Part shown: positions 16,456 to 25,527 of the stretch, piece by piece
How the letters are laid out: the number at the start of each line of letters is the position of its first letter
Numbering within the stretch: position 1 is the stretch's first letter
NCBI GenBank assembly: GCA_028767165.1
Contig: JARACJ010000004.1
Span: 353,401 to 417,400 of the forward strand
Direction: 5' to 3'
From: Proteobacteria bacterium DTSAM18
Lineage (GTDB): Bacteria > Myxococcota_A > UBA796 > GCA-2862545
DNA length: 64,000 bases
Translations under genes and position numbers: made by a program
Notes under the pieces: generated by a model
Seen by the model: the letters and a program-made list of their open reading frames with translations, nothing else
What the model was told of the DNA's origin: nothing
The model's database searches: none

Positions 16456-17451
16456 ATGACCTACGCTCCCTTCCCCCTGGGCCGTCCCCGCCGTCTCCGC
16501 ACCCGCGCCGGCGCCCGTGATCTCGTCCGCGAGGCACGCCTGGCCGCTGAGGACCTCATCCAGCCCTACTTCGTGTTCGAGGGCGAGGGTGAGCCGGTGG
16601 CCATCGAGAGCATGCCCGGTCAGTTCCGCTGGCCCGAGTCCCACATCGTGCAGCTCGCCCGTCAGGCCCACGAGGCCGGCATCCGCGCCATCGCCATCTT
16701 CCCGAAGATCGCCGACGAGAAGAAGACCATCGGCGGCGACGAGGCGTGGAACCCCGAGGGGCTGGTGCCCCGCATCATCGGCGCCATCAAGGCCGAGGTG
16801 CCCGAGCTGCTCATCATGACCGATGTGGCCCTCGACCCCTACTCCAGCATGGGCCAGGACGGCATCGTCGTGGACGGTCGCATCGACAACGACCTCACCA
16901 TCGCCGCCCTCATCAAGCAGGCGCTGTGCCATGCAGAGGCCGGTGCAGACATCGTGGGCCCGTCGGACATGATGGACGGCCGGGTTGCCGCCATCCGCGA
17001 GGCCTTCGCCGACAACGGCCACGACGACACCCTCATCATGGCCTACTCCGCCAAGTACGCCTCGGCCTACTACGGCCCGTTCCGCGACGCGCTGGACTCC
17101 GCTCCCCGCGGCGGCACCGACAAGCGCACCTACCAGATGGACCCGGGCAACAGCGACGAGGCCCTCATGGAGGTGGCGCGGGATCTCGAGGAGGGCGCCG
17201 ACATCGTCATGGTCAAGCCCGGCCTGCCCTACCTGGACATCATCCGTCGCTGCAAGGAGACCTTCTCCTGTCCTGTGGCGGCGTACCATGTGTCCGGCGA
17301 GTACGCGATGCTCAAGGCCGCGGCCGCCAATGGCTGGCTCGACGAGTGGCCCGTGCTCATGGAGACCCTGCTGTCGTTCCGTCGCGCGGGTGCCGACATG
17401 ATCCTCACCTACTACGCGGTCGAGGTGGCGGAGCGGCTCAAGCAGGGCTGA
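16456..17451 (+). CDS. hemB: Delta-aminolevulinic acid dehydratase (porphobilinogen synthase)
   Basis: 331-aa cytosolic enzyme joining two aminolevulinate molecules into porphobilinogen for haem, and potentially for corrinoid synthesis. The Schiff-base lysines are in AYSAKYASAYYGPFRDA and VMVKPGLPYLDI. The metal region reads TDVALDPYSSMGQDG: the Cys residues of Zn-type HemB are replaced by Asp/Ser, so this is the Mg/K-activated type found in plants and Pseudomonas (family knowledge). GGAGGA precedes the ATG; the longer frame starting at 16309 was not used. A strong terminator follows. Confidence 0.97.
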   Translation: MTYAPFPLGRPRRLRTRAGARDLVREARLAAEDLIQPYFVFEGEGEPVAIESMPGQFRWPESHIVQLARQAHEAGIRAIAIFPKIADEKKTIGGDEAWNPEGLVPRIIGAIKAEVPELLIMTDVALDPYSSMGQDGIVVDGRIDNDLTIAALIKQALCHAEAGADIVGPSDMMDGRVAAIREAFADNGHDDTLIMAYSAKYASAYYGPFRDALDSAPRGGTDKRTYQMDPGNSDEALMEVARDLEEGADIVMVKPGLPYLDIIRRCKETFSCPVAAYHVSGEYAMLKAAAANGWLDEWPVLMETLLSFRRAGADMILTYYAVEVAERLKQG

Positions 17452-17470
17452 TCCCGTCCCCCGTACGCAG

Positions 17471-17506
17471 GAAAGCCCCCGGTCGCCACAGCGGCCGGGG
17501 GCTTTC
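17471..17506 (+). terminator. Terminator after hemB
   Basis: GAAAGCCCCCGGTCGC / GCGGCCGGGGGCTTTC, a 16-bp stem with one wobble pair and a CACA loop, 20 bp after the hemB stop. The A/T ends also allow use by the converging lipoprotein gene on the minus strand. Confidence 0.8.
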
Positions 17507-17525
17507 TCGTGGGGGGCAGGCCGGA

Positions 17526-19955
17526 CTACTCGGCGTCTTCGACGACCACGGTGAGGTAGTAGTAGTCGGCGTCGGAGGCGTAGCCCTCGGAGGCGCCGCC
17601 GGACAGGTAGAAGCCCATCTCCTGCAGGATCGGGTTGCCGTCGTCGTCGAGCAGCAGCTCGCCGTCGATGGCCTGCAGGGTGTCGCGCTCCGGGTTCGCC
17701 CGGGGCTGCACCAGCAGGTAGTACTTGAGGCTCTCGCTGCCGGTCTCGAAGGAGATGGTGGGATCGCGGTAGGTCTCGTAGCCCGTGACCACGCCCTCTT
17801 CGTCGTAGATGGGCTCCTCGATGACGACCGGCTGCAGGGCCCAGTCGGGGATGTCCTGATCCTCGGTGTTGGCGAACATCGTGGGGTAGGTGTCGACGTT
17901 CGAGGTGAACAGGAACAGGTCGGCCACGGCAGGTGACCCGACGGAGCGGGACTGCAGCGTGATGGTGATGCGCTTGTTCTTCAGGGACAGGCCGAGGTTG
18001 GTGTCCTTGTTGATCAGGTACAGATCGGCATCCGGGCAGACCTGACCGCCGGCGCCGCAGGTGCTCCAGATGTCGATGGTGTTGCCCTCGTCGTCTTCGA
18101 GACCGCCGGCCGCTGCCGCGACCTCGGCGGCATCGGGATCCAGGCGCGTGAACATGGCGCGGTGGTCCTCGAAGTTGCCGACGATGCGGGAGATGAAGCT
18201 CGAGGTGCCCGGCGGCTTGCAGAACTCGATGGACTGGCCTTCGGTGACGTCGCGGTTGATGCCGTTCTGGCCGTCGTTGTCGTCCGAAGGGAACTCCGAG
18301 CTCCAGTAGCCGTAGGTCGAGTCCCAGGTGCGCAGGGCATCGAAGCGGGACCTGTAGGCGCCCTCGAGCTCGTGCCACACGCGGTAGGTGTACTCGGTCT
18401 CGCCGGCGTCGTTCTCGCTGCCGCAGTACAGCAGCTGCTGACCGTAGCCACGGGAGATGCCGGCGTAGAAGCTCGGGTCGCCGATGCCGACGTCGCCGGG
18501 CTGCCAGCCGCCGGTGGCGGTGTCGCCGGTCTCGGAGGAGGCGCCGGTCTCGGAGGTGCCGGTCTCTGAGGAGGCGCCGGTCTCGGAGGAGGAGCCCGTC
18601 TCGGAGGAGGAGCCCGTCTCGGACGCGCCCGAATCACCGCCCGAATCACCGCCCGAATCACCGCCCGAGTCGCCGGAGTCGGAGGTGTCCTCGGCGGGCC
18701 AGGTGTACATGCCGGAGTCGAAGACGTCCCACTCGTCGTACATGGAGCCCTGGGACAGCGGCGCGACCTTGAGGAAGTAGGTCTCGCCGTTCATGACGGG
18801 GAAGATGATGCCCGCATCGTCGGCGAAGCCCATGGTGCCTTCGGGCTCGGGGCTCTCGGTGTAGGCCACCTTCTGCATCTGGGCGTTGTACAGGGTGAGG
18901 GAGACGGGCCGGGTGGGGACATCCGGGGCCGTCTGCACGGGCCAGGTGGACCAGGTCCACAGGAAGGTGGGGTTGAGCCGGCTCGTGGTGAGCGGATTGC
19001 CGTCGTCGTCGAACCAGTCGGACGAGACATCCACCTCGGGCAGACCGCAGAACGAGAAGCGCCACATGTCGGCGTCTTCGTCGAAGTCGATCTGGCCCGG
19101 GAACTCCTCGTAGGACGCGTGGAAGGAGCTGGTGGAGAAGGGCTGATCGGCGAGGACATCCATCACGGGGATGGTCTCGCAGTCGGACGTGAAGTCGTTC
19201 ACGAACATCTGCTCGTGGATCGTGGCCATCTCGTCGAGGGTGTCCTCGTCGTTGCACTCGACCTCGGTGACGTTGCGGACCCGGCCCATGAGCCGGTACT
19301 GGCAGTCCCAGCCGCCGATGGTGTAGCTGGAGCCGAGCTCGGCCTCGAGCTCGGCGAGGGCCTCGGCGGAGACGGCCTGGTCGTACCCGAGGACCTCGAC
19401 GTAGTGCTCGCCGGTGAGCTCGGGGATGAAGATCATGCCCGGATCGCCCTGCTGCATGCGGAAGGGCAGATCATCGCTCTCGGCGAGGGCGGAGCCGGGA
19501 TCGCCTAGGCTGGACTGCTGGTGGCTGGCGGCATCGCCGGGGCCGTAGATGCGCAGGAAGGTGTCGCAGCGGACGTTGGGCTCGTCGTCGCCCTCGATGC
19601 GGGGCTCGCCATCGTTGGCCGGAACCGCCGTGTTGGCCCACAGCTGGTAGGCGACACCGGCCTCGAGGTACAGCTTGTAGACGTCGACGTCCGGATCGGA
19701 GTCGGACTGGGGCAGGATGTAGGCGTTCTCCAGCTCGCCCAGCAGATCGACATCCTCGCCGGCGGTGGCCGTGAGGTCGATCTTGATGGCCTGGGCGGTG
19801 GCGAGGGTGTCGTTGCCATCGGCCAGGTTGGTGCCCGTGTCGAACACCAGGGGGTCGGTGTCGCCGACATTGCTGTCGGAGTCGGAGCAGGCGGATACAA
19901 GCGCGAGCACGAACGCTGCGCGCCACACGGGACGAAACTGGGAGCGGGTGGTCAC
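17526..19955 (-). CDS. Large stalked lipoprotein, PPC-like N-terminal domain
   Basis: 809-aa lipoprotein (lipobox VSAC, Cys23). It starts with GTG, chosen because GGAGG lies 5 nt upstream and the signal peptide begins there; a much longer open frame continues upstream but is antisense to xthA. Residues ~40-170 resemble a pre-peptidase C-terminal (PPC) domain: NDTLATAQAIKIDL, then DVYKLYLEAGVAYQLWA. Around residue 430-475 is a low-complexity stalk of DSGGDSGG and SSSETG units. A second, similar beta domain follows (FYAGISRGYGQQLLYC onward). No protease domain is present, so it is not a normal PPC-peptidase. Probably surface exposed; role unknown. Confidence 0.83.
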   Translation of the reverse strand: MTTRSQFRPVWRAAFVLALVSACSDSDSNVGDTDPLVFDTGTNLADGNDTLATAQAIKIDLTATAGEDVDLLGELENAYILPQSDSDPDVDVYKLYLEAGVAYQLWANTAVPANDGEPRIEGDDEPNVRCDTFLRIYGPGDAASHQQSSLGDPGSALAESDDLPFRMQQGDPGMIFIPELTGEHYVEVLGYDQAVSAEALAELEAELGSSYTIGGWDCQYRLMGRVRNVTEVECNDEDTLDEMATIHEQMFVNDFTSDCETIPVMDVLADQPFSTSSFHASYEEFPGQIDFDEDADMWRFSFCGLPEVDVSSDWFDDDGNPLTTSRLNPTFLWTWSTWPVQTAPDVPTRPVSLTLYNAQMQKVAYTESPEPEGTMGFADDAGIIFPVMNGETYFLKVAPLSQGSMYDEWDVFDSGMYTWPAEDTSDSGDSGGDSGGDSGGDSGASETGSSSETGSSSETGASSETGTSETGASSETGDTATGGWQPGDVGIGDPSFYAGISRGYGQQLLYCGSENDAGETEYTYRVWHELEGAYRSRFDALRTWDSTYGYWSSEFPSDDNDGQNGINRDVTEGQSIEFCKPPGTSSFISRIVGNFEDHRAMFTRLDPDAAEVAAAAGGLEDDEGNTIDIWSTCGAGGQVCPDADLYLINKDTNLGLSLKNKRITITLQSRSVGSPAVADLFLFTSNVDTYPTMFANTEDQDIPDWALQPVVIEEPIYDEEGVVTGYETYRDPTISFETGSESLKYYLLVQPRANPERDTLQAIDGELLLDDDGNPILQEMGFYLSGGASEGYASDADYYYLTVVVEDAE

Positions 19956-20023
19956 CAAGACCTCCAAGTGCCCGAAACTGGGCTTCCAACCGGCTCGCAG
20001 TATCGCACGAAGTCTTTCGGTAC

Positions 20024-20040
20024 GCACCCGGCCCGGGTGC
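20024..20040. repeat. Inverted repeat in the divergent region before xthA
   Basis: GCACCCG-GCC-CGGGTGC, 7-bp perfect arms, in the 129-bp region between the divergent starts of the 809-aa lipoprotein and xthA. A possible operator or terminator-like hairpin; no T-tract. Confidence 0.3.
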
Positions 20041-20084
20041 ACACAGCGCGAAAGGCCCCATTGAACCCCACGCAGACGGATGAC

Positions 20085-20858
20085 ATGTTGAGAATTCTCA
20101 GTTGGAACGTGAACGGCATGCGTGCGGCCCTCCGGAAGGGCTTCGCGGAGCATCTGCAGCTTCTGGATCCCGATGTGGTGTTGTTGCAGGAGATCCGCGC
20201 ACTTCCGGAGCAGCTTCCCAAGGCCTGGCAGGACCCGGAGGGCTTCGAGGTGCGGTGGCACCCGGCGGAGAAAAAGGGCTACGCGGGCACCGCGCTGTGG
20301 TCCCGGACCTCGATGGACGACATCACCACCGGTCTCGGCGAGGGCGATCCCGAGGGTCGTGTCGTGTCGGCCTGGATCCAGGGCGTGCAGGTGATCAGCG
20401 TGTACCTGCCCTCCGGCTCCTCGGGCACCGAGAAGCAGGTGAAGAAGGAGGCCTTCATGGCCCGCTTCGCCGAGGTGATGGCGGAGCTGGTGAAGGCGCC
20501 CCACCCGGTGGTGGTCGGCGGCGACCTGAACATCGCACACACCGAGAAGGACATCCACAACCCCCGTGGCAACGCCAAGAACTCCGGCTTCCTGCCCCAC
20601 GAGCGGGCGTGGTTCACCGAGCTGCTCGCCCAGGGCTGGTCCGACACCCTGCGGGAGCAGGTGGGCGACGTGCAGGGCCCCTACAGCTGGTGGTCCAACC
20701 GCGGCCGTGCCCGGGAGCTCGATCGGGGATGGCGCATCGACTACCTGCTGGCCAACCCGGCCGCGGCGGCGAAGGTCACGGGCGCCGGCGTACACCGTCC
20801 CGGCGGCCTCACCGTGAGCGACCACGCGCCCATCTGGGTCGACCTCGACCTCAGCTGA
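20085..20858 (+). CDS. xthA: Exonuclease III family DNA repair nuclease
   Basis: 257-aa AP endonuclease/3'-5' exonuclease of the exonuclease III family. Signature parts are visible in order: LSWNVNGMRAAL (N-terminus), LLQEIRA with the metal-binding Glu36, VVGGDLNIAHTEKDI, PYSWWSNRG, RIDYLLAN and the catalytic TVSDHAPIWVDLDL at the end. It cuts DNA at abasic sites during base excision repair. The ATG begins directly at the family N-terminus. The last 8 nt overlap the end of the converging pseudouridine synthase gene. Confidence 0.96.
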   Translation: MLRILSWNVNGMRAALRKGFAEHLQLLDPDVVLLQEIRALPEQLPKAWQDPEGFEVRWHPAEKKGYAGTALWSRTSMDDITTGLGEGDPEGRVVSAWIQGVQVISVYLPSGSSGTEKQVKKEAFMARFAEVMAELVKAPHPVVVGGDLNIAHTEKDIHNPRGNAKNSGFLPHERAWFTELLAQGWSDTLREQVGDVQGPYSWWSNRGRARELDRGWRIDYLLANPAAAAKVTGAGVHRPGGLTVSDHAPIWVDLDLS

Positions 20859-21495
20859 CGGCCCAGTCCGGCAGGGGCACCGGCTCGGTGTGCCTGCCGT
20901 CGGGAGCCTGCAGGCCCACGTGGTGCAGGCGGAACAGCATGCCCTCGGGCCAGTCCTCGGGGGGCTGCCCGCCACCGTAGAAGCGGTCGCCCTGCAGGGC
21001 GAGGCCCACGAAGGCCGCGTGCACCCGGATCTGGTGCATCACCCCGGTGGTGATGGTGGCCTGCCACAGGTGCGTGCCGAGGCGCTCGAAGGTGGTGTGG
21101 GCCTCGTACCAGCGACCCCGGTGGGGGGTGCTGGCGCCCCGCTGGACCACCATGCGCTTCTTGCGGCGCTTGTCGTGGGCGATGGGGCGGTCGCAGCGGT
21201 TGTGGTTCCAGTCGACCTGCCGCGCGGTCTGGAAGCGGTAGGTCTTGGTGAGCACGTGGGAGGAGAACAGCTCGCGGAGCTCCTGCAGCTCCTGCGGGGA
21301 GTCCGCGATCCACACGGCGCCCGAGGTGGACACGTCGAGCCGGTGGCAGATGCCGCCGGCGAAACCTGTGGGCCAGTCCACCGATTCCCGCCACGGCTGC
21401 GCGGCGAGGAGACGATGCAACAGGCAGTCGGCCTCGGGCGTATCGTGGAAGGGGAAGACCGGGATGCCCGGAGGCTTGCTGAGCGTGGTAGGCAT
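20851..21495 (-). CDS. RluA-family pseudouridine synthase
   Basis: 214-aa RNA pseudouridine synthase. The catalytic motif HRLDVSTSG (Asp54) and the downstream VMHQIRVHAAFVGLALQGDRFYGG are typical of the RluA branch. There is no N-terminal S4 domain, so it is a short form. It isomerises a uridine in rRNA or tRNA; the site cannot be predicted. It converges on xthA with an 8-bp overlap of coding ends, and its start is 27 bp from the divergent TPR gene. Confidence 0.9.
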   Translation of the reverse strand: MPTTLSKPPGIPVFPFHDTPEADCLLHRLLAAQPWRESVDWPTGFAGGICHRLDVSTSGAVWIADSPQELQELRELFSSHVLTKTYRFQTARQVDWNHNRCDRPIAHDKRRKKRMVVQRGASTPHRGRWYEAHTTFERLGTHLWQATITTGVMHQIRVHAAFVGLALQGDRFYGGGQPPEDWPEGMLFRLHHVGLQAPDGRHTEPVPLPDWAVS

Positions 21496-21522
21496 GGACG
21501 GTGGATCTCACGCGGAGGGACG

Positions 21523-22089
21523 ATGAACGAGCGCAAGGGTGACGACGATGGCCGCAGGTTCCGCGTGCCCATCGATCCCGATCGGCTCGAAGCTACGCTG
21601 GAGGCGGTGCGCGAGCAACTGGGCAAGGCGGCCTCGGCGGCCGGTGAGCGGGTCGATCACGCCCGCCACCTCAAGGTGCGCCTGAGCTTCAACGGCAAGC
21701 CGCTCGGGCCCGACATGCCCCTGGCGCTGCTGCTGGCGGGCGAGGGTCTGATGCTGCTCACGATGGGTCCCATCCGCTTCCTGGTGGGCAACCTGGGCCT
21801 GAAGGCGTTCCTCGACATCGAGGTGCTGCACAAGGCCGACGAGCTGGTCGACGAGGGCCGGGAGCTGTTCAGCCAGGGCGAGCCCGAGAAGGCCGAGGGC
21901 AAGTACCGGGCGGCGCTGCACCTGCGGCCGGACGATCCGTCGGCCCTGTACCACCTGGGCGTGCTGTGCCGCGTGTCCGGACGCCGCGACGAGGCGGAGC
22001 GGCTGTGGCACAAGGCGGCCGCGGGGCCGGAGGGCCACCCGGCGGTGGAGCTGGCGGCGAAGGCGCTGGAGCGGGCGCAGAAGGGGTGA
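21523..22089 (+). CDS. TPR-containing protein of unknown function
   Basis: 188-aa protein. Residues ~1-45 are charged; ~50-90 include a hydrophobic stretch (MPLALLLAGEGLMLLTMGPIR, residues ~64-84) that could be a membrane segment; ~105-180 contain about two tetratricopeptide repeats (DEGRELFSQGEPEKAEGKYRAAL and DDPSALYHLGVLCRVSGR, each ~34 residues). The TPR part would mediate protein contacts. ATG preceded by GGAGGG. No named family recognised. Confidence 0.75.
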   Translation: MNERKGDDDGRRFRVPIDPDRLEATLEAVREQLGKAASAAGERVDHARHLKVRLSFNGKPLGPDMPLALLLAGEGLMLLTMGPIRFLVGNLGLKAFLDIEVLHKADELVDEGRELFSQGEPEKAEGKYRAALHLRPDDPSALYHLGVLCRVSGRRDEAERLWHKAAAGPEGHPAVELAAKALERAQKG

Positions 22090-22133
22090 GGGACGGCCGA
22101 GATCGATCCCGATGACGGTCTCGTGCTCGCCGC

Positions 22134-24833
22134 CTACCGTGCTGTGGCTGCAGCGCGTCCACGCCGACCCAGGACCGGCAGCAGTCCCAGCAGCAGCCAT
22201 CCGAGACCGGCGCCGGGACGGGTGCTGCACCCACCCATGCTGGAGATCGGCCGCCGTGCGTCGGCGGAGCCGCCCGAGGTGCTCCCCGTGTCGCCGGGCG
22301 CCACCACGTCGGGCACCTCCGGCGGCACGTAGTCGGGCACCAGCTCCTCCATCAGCCGAAGCATGACGTCGGCGCGGACCCGCGGGTCGCCGATGGTCTC
22401 GAAGGGCATGCCCATGAGCGCGACGCCCTCGCCGAGCACACCGGCGGTCTGGCCGTTGGCGTACATGGCGATGGCCGGGCGGCTGGACACCAGGGAGTCC
22501 GGATACTCGACGGGGTAGGGGGCGCCGTCGGCCTCGTCGAAGTCCATGCGGCCGATGCCCTCGAGCAGGCCCACGCCCTCGACCACGGTGGTGCCGGCGG
22601 CGTCTTCTCCCAGGGTGGCCCCGAGGACGTCGGCGGCGAAGGCCCGATCGGCGTCTGTGCCCTTGAAGTCGAGATCCCACAGGATCTCGGCACCGCTGGT
22701 GAACAGGGTGCCTCCGCTCAGCAGGTATGCCTCGATGCGTTCCTGCTGGGCCCGGCTGAAGGTCTCGTCGCGGGTGGACTCCTCGCCGGTGGCCCAGATG
22801 ACCATGGCGTAGTCCGTCAGATCGAGATCCTCGGCGGCCTCGTCGGTGGCCGCATCGAAGAACCAGCCGGCCTCGGAGACGGCCCGGCCGTGGGGCACCA
22901 CGATGTCGAAGGTGTTGGTGCGGCGGGGGTCGAGCTGGATGACGGGTGAGATGTAGGGCGGGTGGACCGACGGCAGGATGCTGGCCTCGTAGCGGTCGAA
23001 GGCGCCGACCACCAGCACGGGCGCGAAGCCATCGGGGCTCAGGCGCGCGCCGGCCACCTCGGAGGGGAAGGAGCGTCCGCCGGCGTTCTCGGCCACGATG
23101 CGCACGTACACCTCCTCGCCGGGGCGCGCGGACAGCCGGGTGGCGGGCTGGGTGGTGACGTGGTCGTCGGTCCAGATGACGCCGTCGGGGGAGGTCTGCA
23201 CCACGAAGCCGGTGGCCTCGTGGCCGTACATGCCGCCGGAGGGGCCGGGCTCCCAGCGGGCGACGAGATCGCCGTCCTGGTGCACGACCCGCAGGTGCGT
23301 GGGGGGCTCGGGCAGGTAGTGGGGCTGGGTGCCGGCCTCGCCCGCGAAGTGGTCGACGATGCCCTTGTACATGGCGCGGGCCATGTCCTGGCGGAAGGCC
23401 GGGTTCTTGAGGAAGGCGGCGTCGGTGGCGTTGTCGTGGAAGGCGAGCTCCACGAGCACCGACGGCATCTCGTCGTTGAAGGAGGGGTTCACCTCGTTGA
23501 AGCAGGCGGTCTTCACGCCCCGATCCTGCCAGGTGGACTCCCACTCGGCGCGGGCGGCCTGCACGATGTGGTCCTGCACGGCCTGGGCGAGGCCGTAGGA
23601 GCCGCTGACGGCCCCGGTGGAGCAGTCGGCCGGCAGGCTGGAGGGGGCGTCGCTGCCGCCGCCTGCGAAGTAGGTGACCGTGCCCCGGGCCTCGCCGTTG
23701 GCGGCGTTGGAGTGCCACGACAGGTACACCGCATCCTCGCCGGAGGGGTGCTCCCAGTCGGCCCACAGGCTGCGGGTGGCCGAGTCGGAGCCGTTGCCCG
23801 GGTCGCCGAAGGCCGCGTACACGCTGGTGGGTGCCCCGAGGAACTGGGCGTGCAGGTTGGCGCCGGACTGCCAGCGGGGCGTGCTCATGACGTCGCCGTG
23901 GCGGGAGATGGTCTCGCTCCCGCCGCCTAGCCGCACCGCGTCGGCCGTGAGCACGCCGGTGTCCTCTCCATCCGCGACGAGCTCGACCACCACGGTGTCG
24001 CCCTCGTGCAGGTCGAGGTCGTCCACGAAGATCCAGGTGTCGCCGTGCACCCCCTGATCGAACCAGCGGTGCAGCACGTGGTGGGGCGTGGTGATGCGGT
24101 AGTGCGCATCGGACGCGGCGGCGGGGTGGCTCTTCCAGCTCAGGTACAGGGCGATGGCGCCGGTGGCCGGGGACGTCAGGGTCCAGGAGGCCACGTCGCC
24201 GCTGCCCGCACGGAGCTCCCGTGCGGTGCCGGCCTCGAAGGGGTTGTCGCCCCAGGCGTAGCTGGCCTGGCGGCCCCAGCCCGAGCCGGCGGGCTGGAAG
24301 CTGGTGCCGGACTCGGTGTAGGCGTCGTCGGCGTCGTCGACGATCGCGCTCACCCCCCAGATGTCGCGCTCCCGGGCGGAGAACACCTGGGCGCCGGCGT
24401 TGTGCAGGTAGGGGATGAGGAACGCGTTGGCGCCCTCGGGGTTGTGGAAGTCCTCGACGGTGGAGAACAGCACGCCCCGCTGGGTGGAGAAGCGATCGAG
24501 GGAGTCGTACCAGTACCAGCCGTGGCACTGGGAGATGTACACCGCCTTGCCGGCGAGTGCGCCGTCGACCGGGCCCGGGTGGGTGACCGGCTTGCTCCGG
24601 GCGGCGGACTTGGAGGGCCGCTGCAGCCCGAGGGGAAGGGACGGCCGCAGGCTCGCCAGGGGCACGACGGTGCCGTCGGCCTGCCGGATGGCGATCTGAT
24701 CGACGGACAGACCGAGGCCGGTGGCCCGCTCGAGGGCGAGCTCCCAGGTATCGGCGGGGCTCGCCCCCTCGGCGTCGAGGATGGTGGTGGTCTCGCCCCA
24801 CGCGGCGAACATCAGCAGGAACATCAGGTTCAT
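22134..24833 (-). CDS. N-acetylmuramoyl-L-alanine amidase-like protein with MYXO-CTERM tail
   Basis: 899-aa exported protein. After a signal sequence (residues ~1-20) there is an amidase_3-like region broken by an insert: KAVYISQCHGWYW with a His near the N-terminus, VYLSWHSNAANGEARG in the middle, and VLVELAFHDNATDAAFL later, giving the His/His/Glu pattern of zinc amidases. The insert (about 150-330) resembles golvesin-type beta domains. A fibronectin-like segment and a Rossmann-like domain follow (to ~860). The last 35 residues read GGCSTRPGAG, a hydrophobic helix and GRRGR, a MYXO-CTERM-like sorting tail. It probably acts on peptidoglycan from the cell surface (inference). It follows the Nudix gene by 56 nt. 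Confidence 0.83.
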   Translation of the reverse strand: MNLMFLLMFAAWGETTTILDAEGASPADTWELALERATGLGLSVDQIAIRQADGTVVPLASLRPSLPLGLQRPSKSAARSKPVTHPGPVDGALAGKAVYISQCHGWYWYDSLDRFSTQRGVLFSTVEDFHNPEGANAFLIPYLHNAGAQVFSARERDIWGVSAIVDDADDAYTESGTSFQPAGSGWGRQASYAWGDNPFEAGTARELRAGSGDVASWTLTSPATGAIALYLSWKSHPAAASDAHYRITTPHHVLHRWFDQGVHGDTWIFVDDLDLHEGDTVVVELVADGEDTGVLTADAVRLGGGSETISRHGDVMSTPRWQSGANLHAQFLGAPTSVYAAFGDPGNGSDSATRSLWADWEHPSGEDAVYLSWHSNAANGEARGTVTYFAGGGSDAPSSLPADCSTGAVSGSYGLAQAVQDHIVQAARAEWESTWQDRGVKTACFNEVNPSFNDEMPSVLVELAFHDNATDAAFLKNPAFRQDMARAMYKGIVDHFAGEAGTQPHYLPEPPTHLRVVHQDGDLVARWEPGPSGGMYGHEATGFVVQTSPDGVIWTDDHVTTQPATRLSARPGEEVYVRIVAENAGGRSFPSEVAGARLSPDGFAPVLVVGAFDRYEASILPSVHPPYISPVIQLDPRRTNTFDIVVPHGRAVSEAGWFFDAATDEAAEDLDLTDYAMVIWATGEESTRDETFSRAQQERIEAYLLSGGTLFTSGAEILWDLDFKGTDADRAFAADVLGATLGEDAAGTTVVEGVGLLEGIGRMDFDEADGAPYPVEYPDSLVSSRPAIAMYANGQTAGVLGEGVALMGMPFETIGDPRVRADVMLRLMEELVPDYVPPEVPDVVAPGDTGSTSGGSADARRPISSMGGCSTRPGAGLGWLLLGLLPVLGRRGRAAATAR

Positions 24834-24889
24834 GGCAGCCTTCCCGGAGGCCTGTGTACAGGTCGCGGCGGGCGGATGCAAAGGGGTGG

Positions 24890-25483
24890 CTACGTCAGGC
24901 GCTCGAGTCCGACGCCACGGCCGTCGAGGCGGTGCAGGAGGCCATCCACGATCCTCAGGGTAAGCCCCCACAACCGCACTCCGTCGAAGTCGACGCAGGG
25001 CAGCGGCACGCCGATACGGGCGGGCCAGCGCATCGTGCCCCGCCCGGTGCCCTCCAGGAGCGTCTCGAGGTGGATGCTGTGCATGGACTGCACCTCGTAG
25101 CCCAAGCGGAAGGACGGTTCCTTGGCGACGGCGTACACGAAGGGCCGGATCACCATCGAGCGCACCGGCCGCGTGCGCAGGTCGTCGAGCTGGCCGAGGT
25201 AGTGGGCATCCTGCAGGGGCAGGCCCACCTCCTCCCAGGTCTCCCGCTGGGCGGTCTGCTGCAGGGTCTGGTCGCCCGGGTCCCTCTTGCCGCCGGGAAA
25301 CGACAGCTGGCCCGACCACGGATCGGCCGGATGCTCGGCCCGCCGCATGAACCACACCCTGCGGGACGGGCTGAGCACCATGGCGACCGCCGCCTGGCGC
25401 AGGTCGGGGCGCACCAGCTGCACGGGGGGCCGCTCCAGGGCCTTGACGATGTCGTCGAGGTCAAAAGGGTGCTGTGGCTGCAT
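24890..25483 (-). CDS. Nudix hydrolase, CoA pyrophosphatase-like
   Basis: 197-aa Nudix protein. The Nudix box is GGKRDPGDQTLQQTAQRETW followed by EEVGL: REtWEEvG is intact but the usual Glu after GX5 is Asp. The upstream MRRAEHPADPWSGQLSFPGG matches the pattern of NudL-type CoA/acyl-CoA pyrophosphatases, so hydrolysis of CoA derivatives is the best guess. Start chosen at the ATG after GAAGAG; the frame stays open 25 codons further but that stretch overlaps the divergent lepB leader. Probably the first gene of an operon with the amidase-like gene. Confidence 0.85.
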   Translation of the reverse strand: MQPQHPFDLDDIVKALERPPVQLVRPDLRQAAVAMVLSPSRRVWFMRRAEHPADPWSGQLSFPGGKRDPGDQTLQQTAQRETWEEVGLPLQDAHYLGQLDDLRTRPVRSMVIRPFVYAVAKEPSFRLGYEVQSMHSIHLETLLEGTGRGTMRWPARIGVPLPCVDFDGVRLWGLTLRIVDGLLHRLDGRGVGLERLT

Positions 25484-25527
25484 GAATTGCTCTTCGCCGG
25501 ACGAACCGTGCGGTGTAGGCTTGCGCG

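Noticed and set aside
19521..20084. Long N-terminal extension of xthA
   Set aside because: The frame is open by GC bias and antisense to the lipoprotein gene. The exonuclease III family starts exactly at MLRILSWNVNG.
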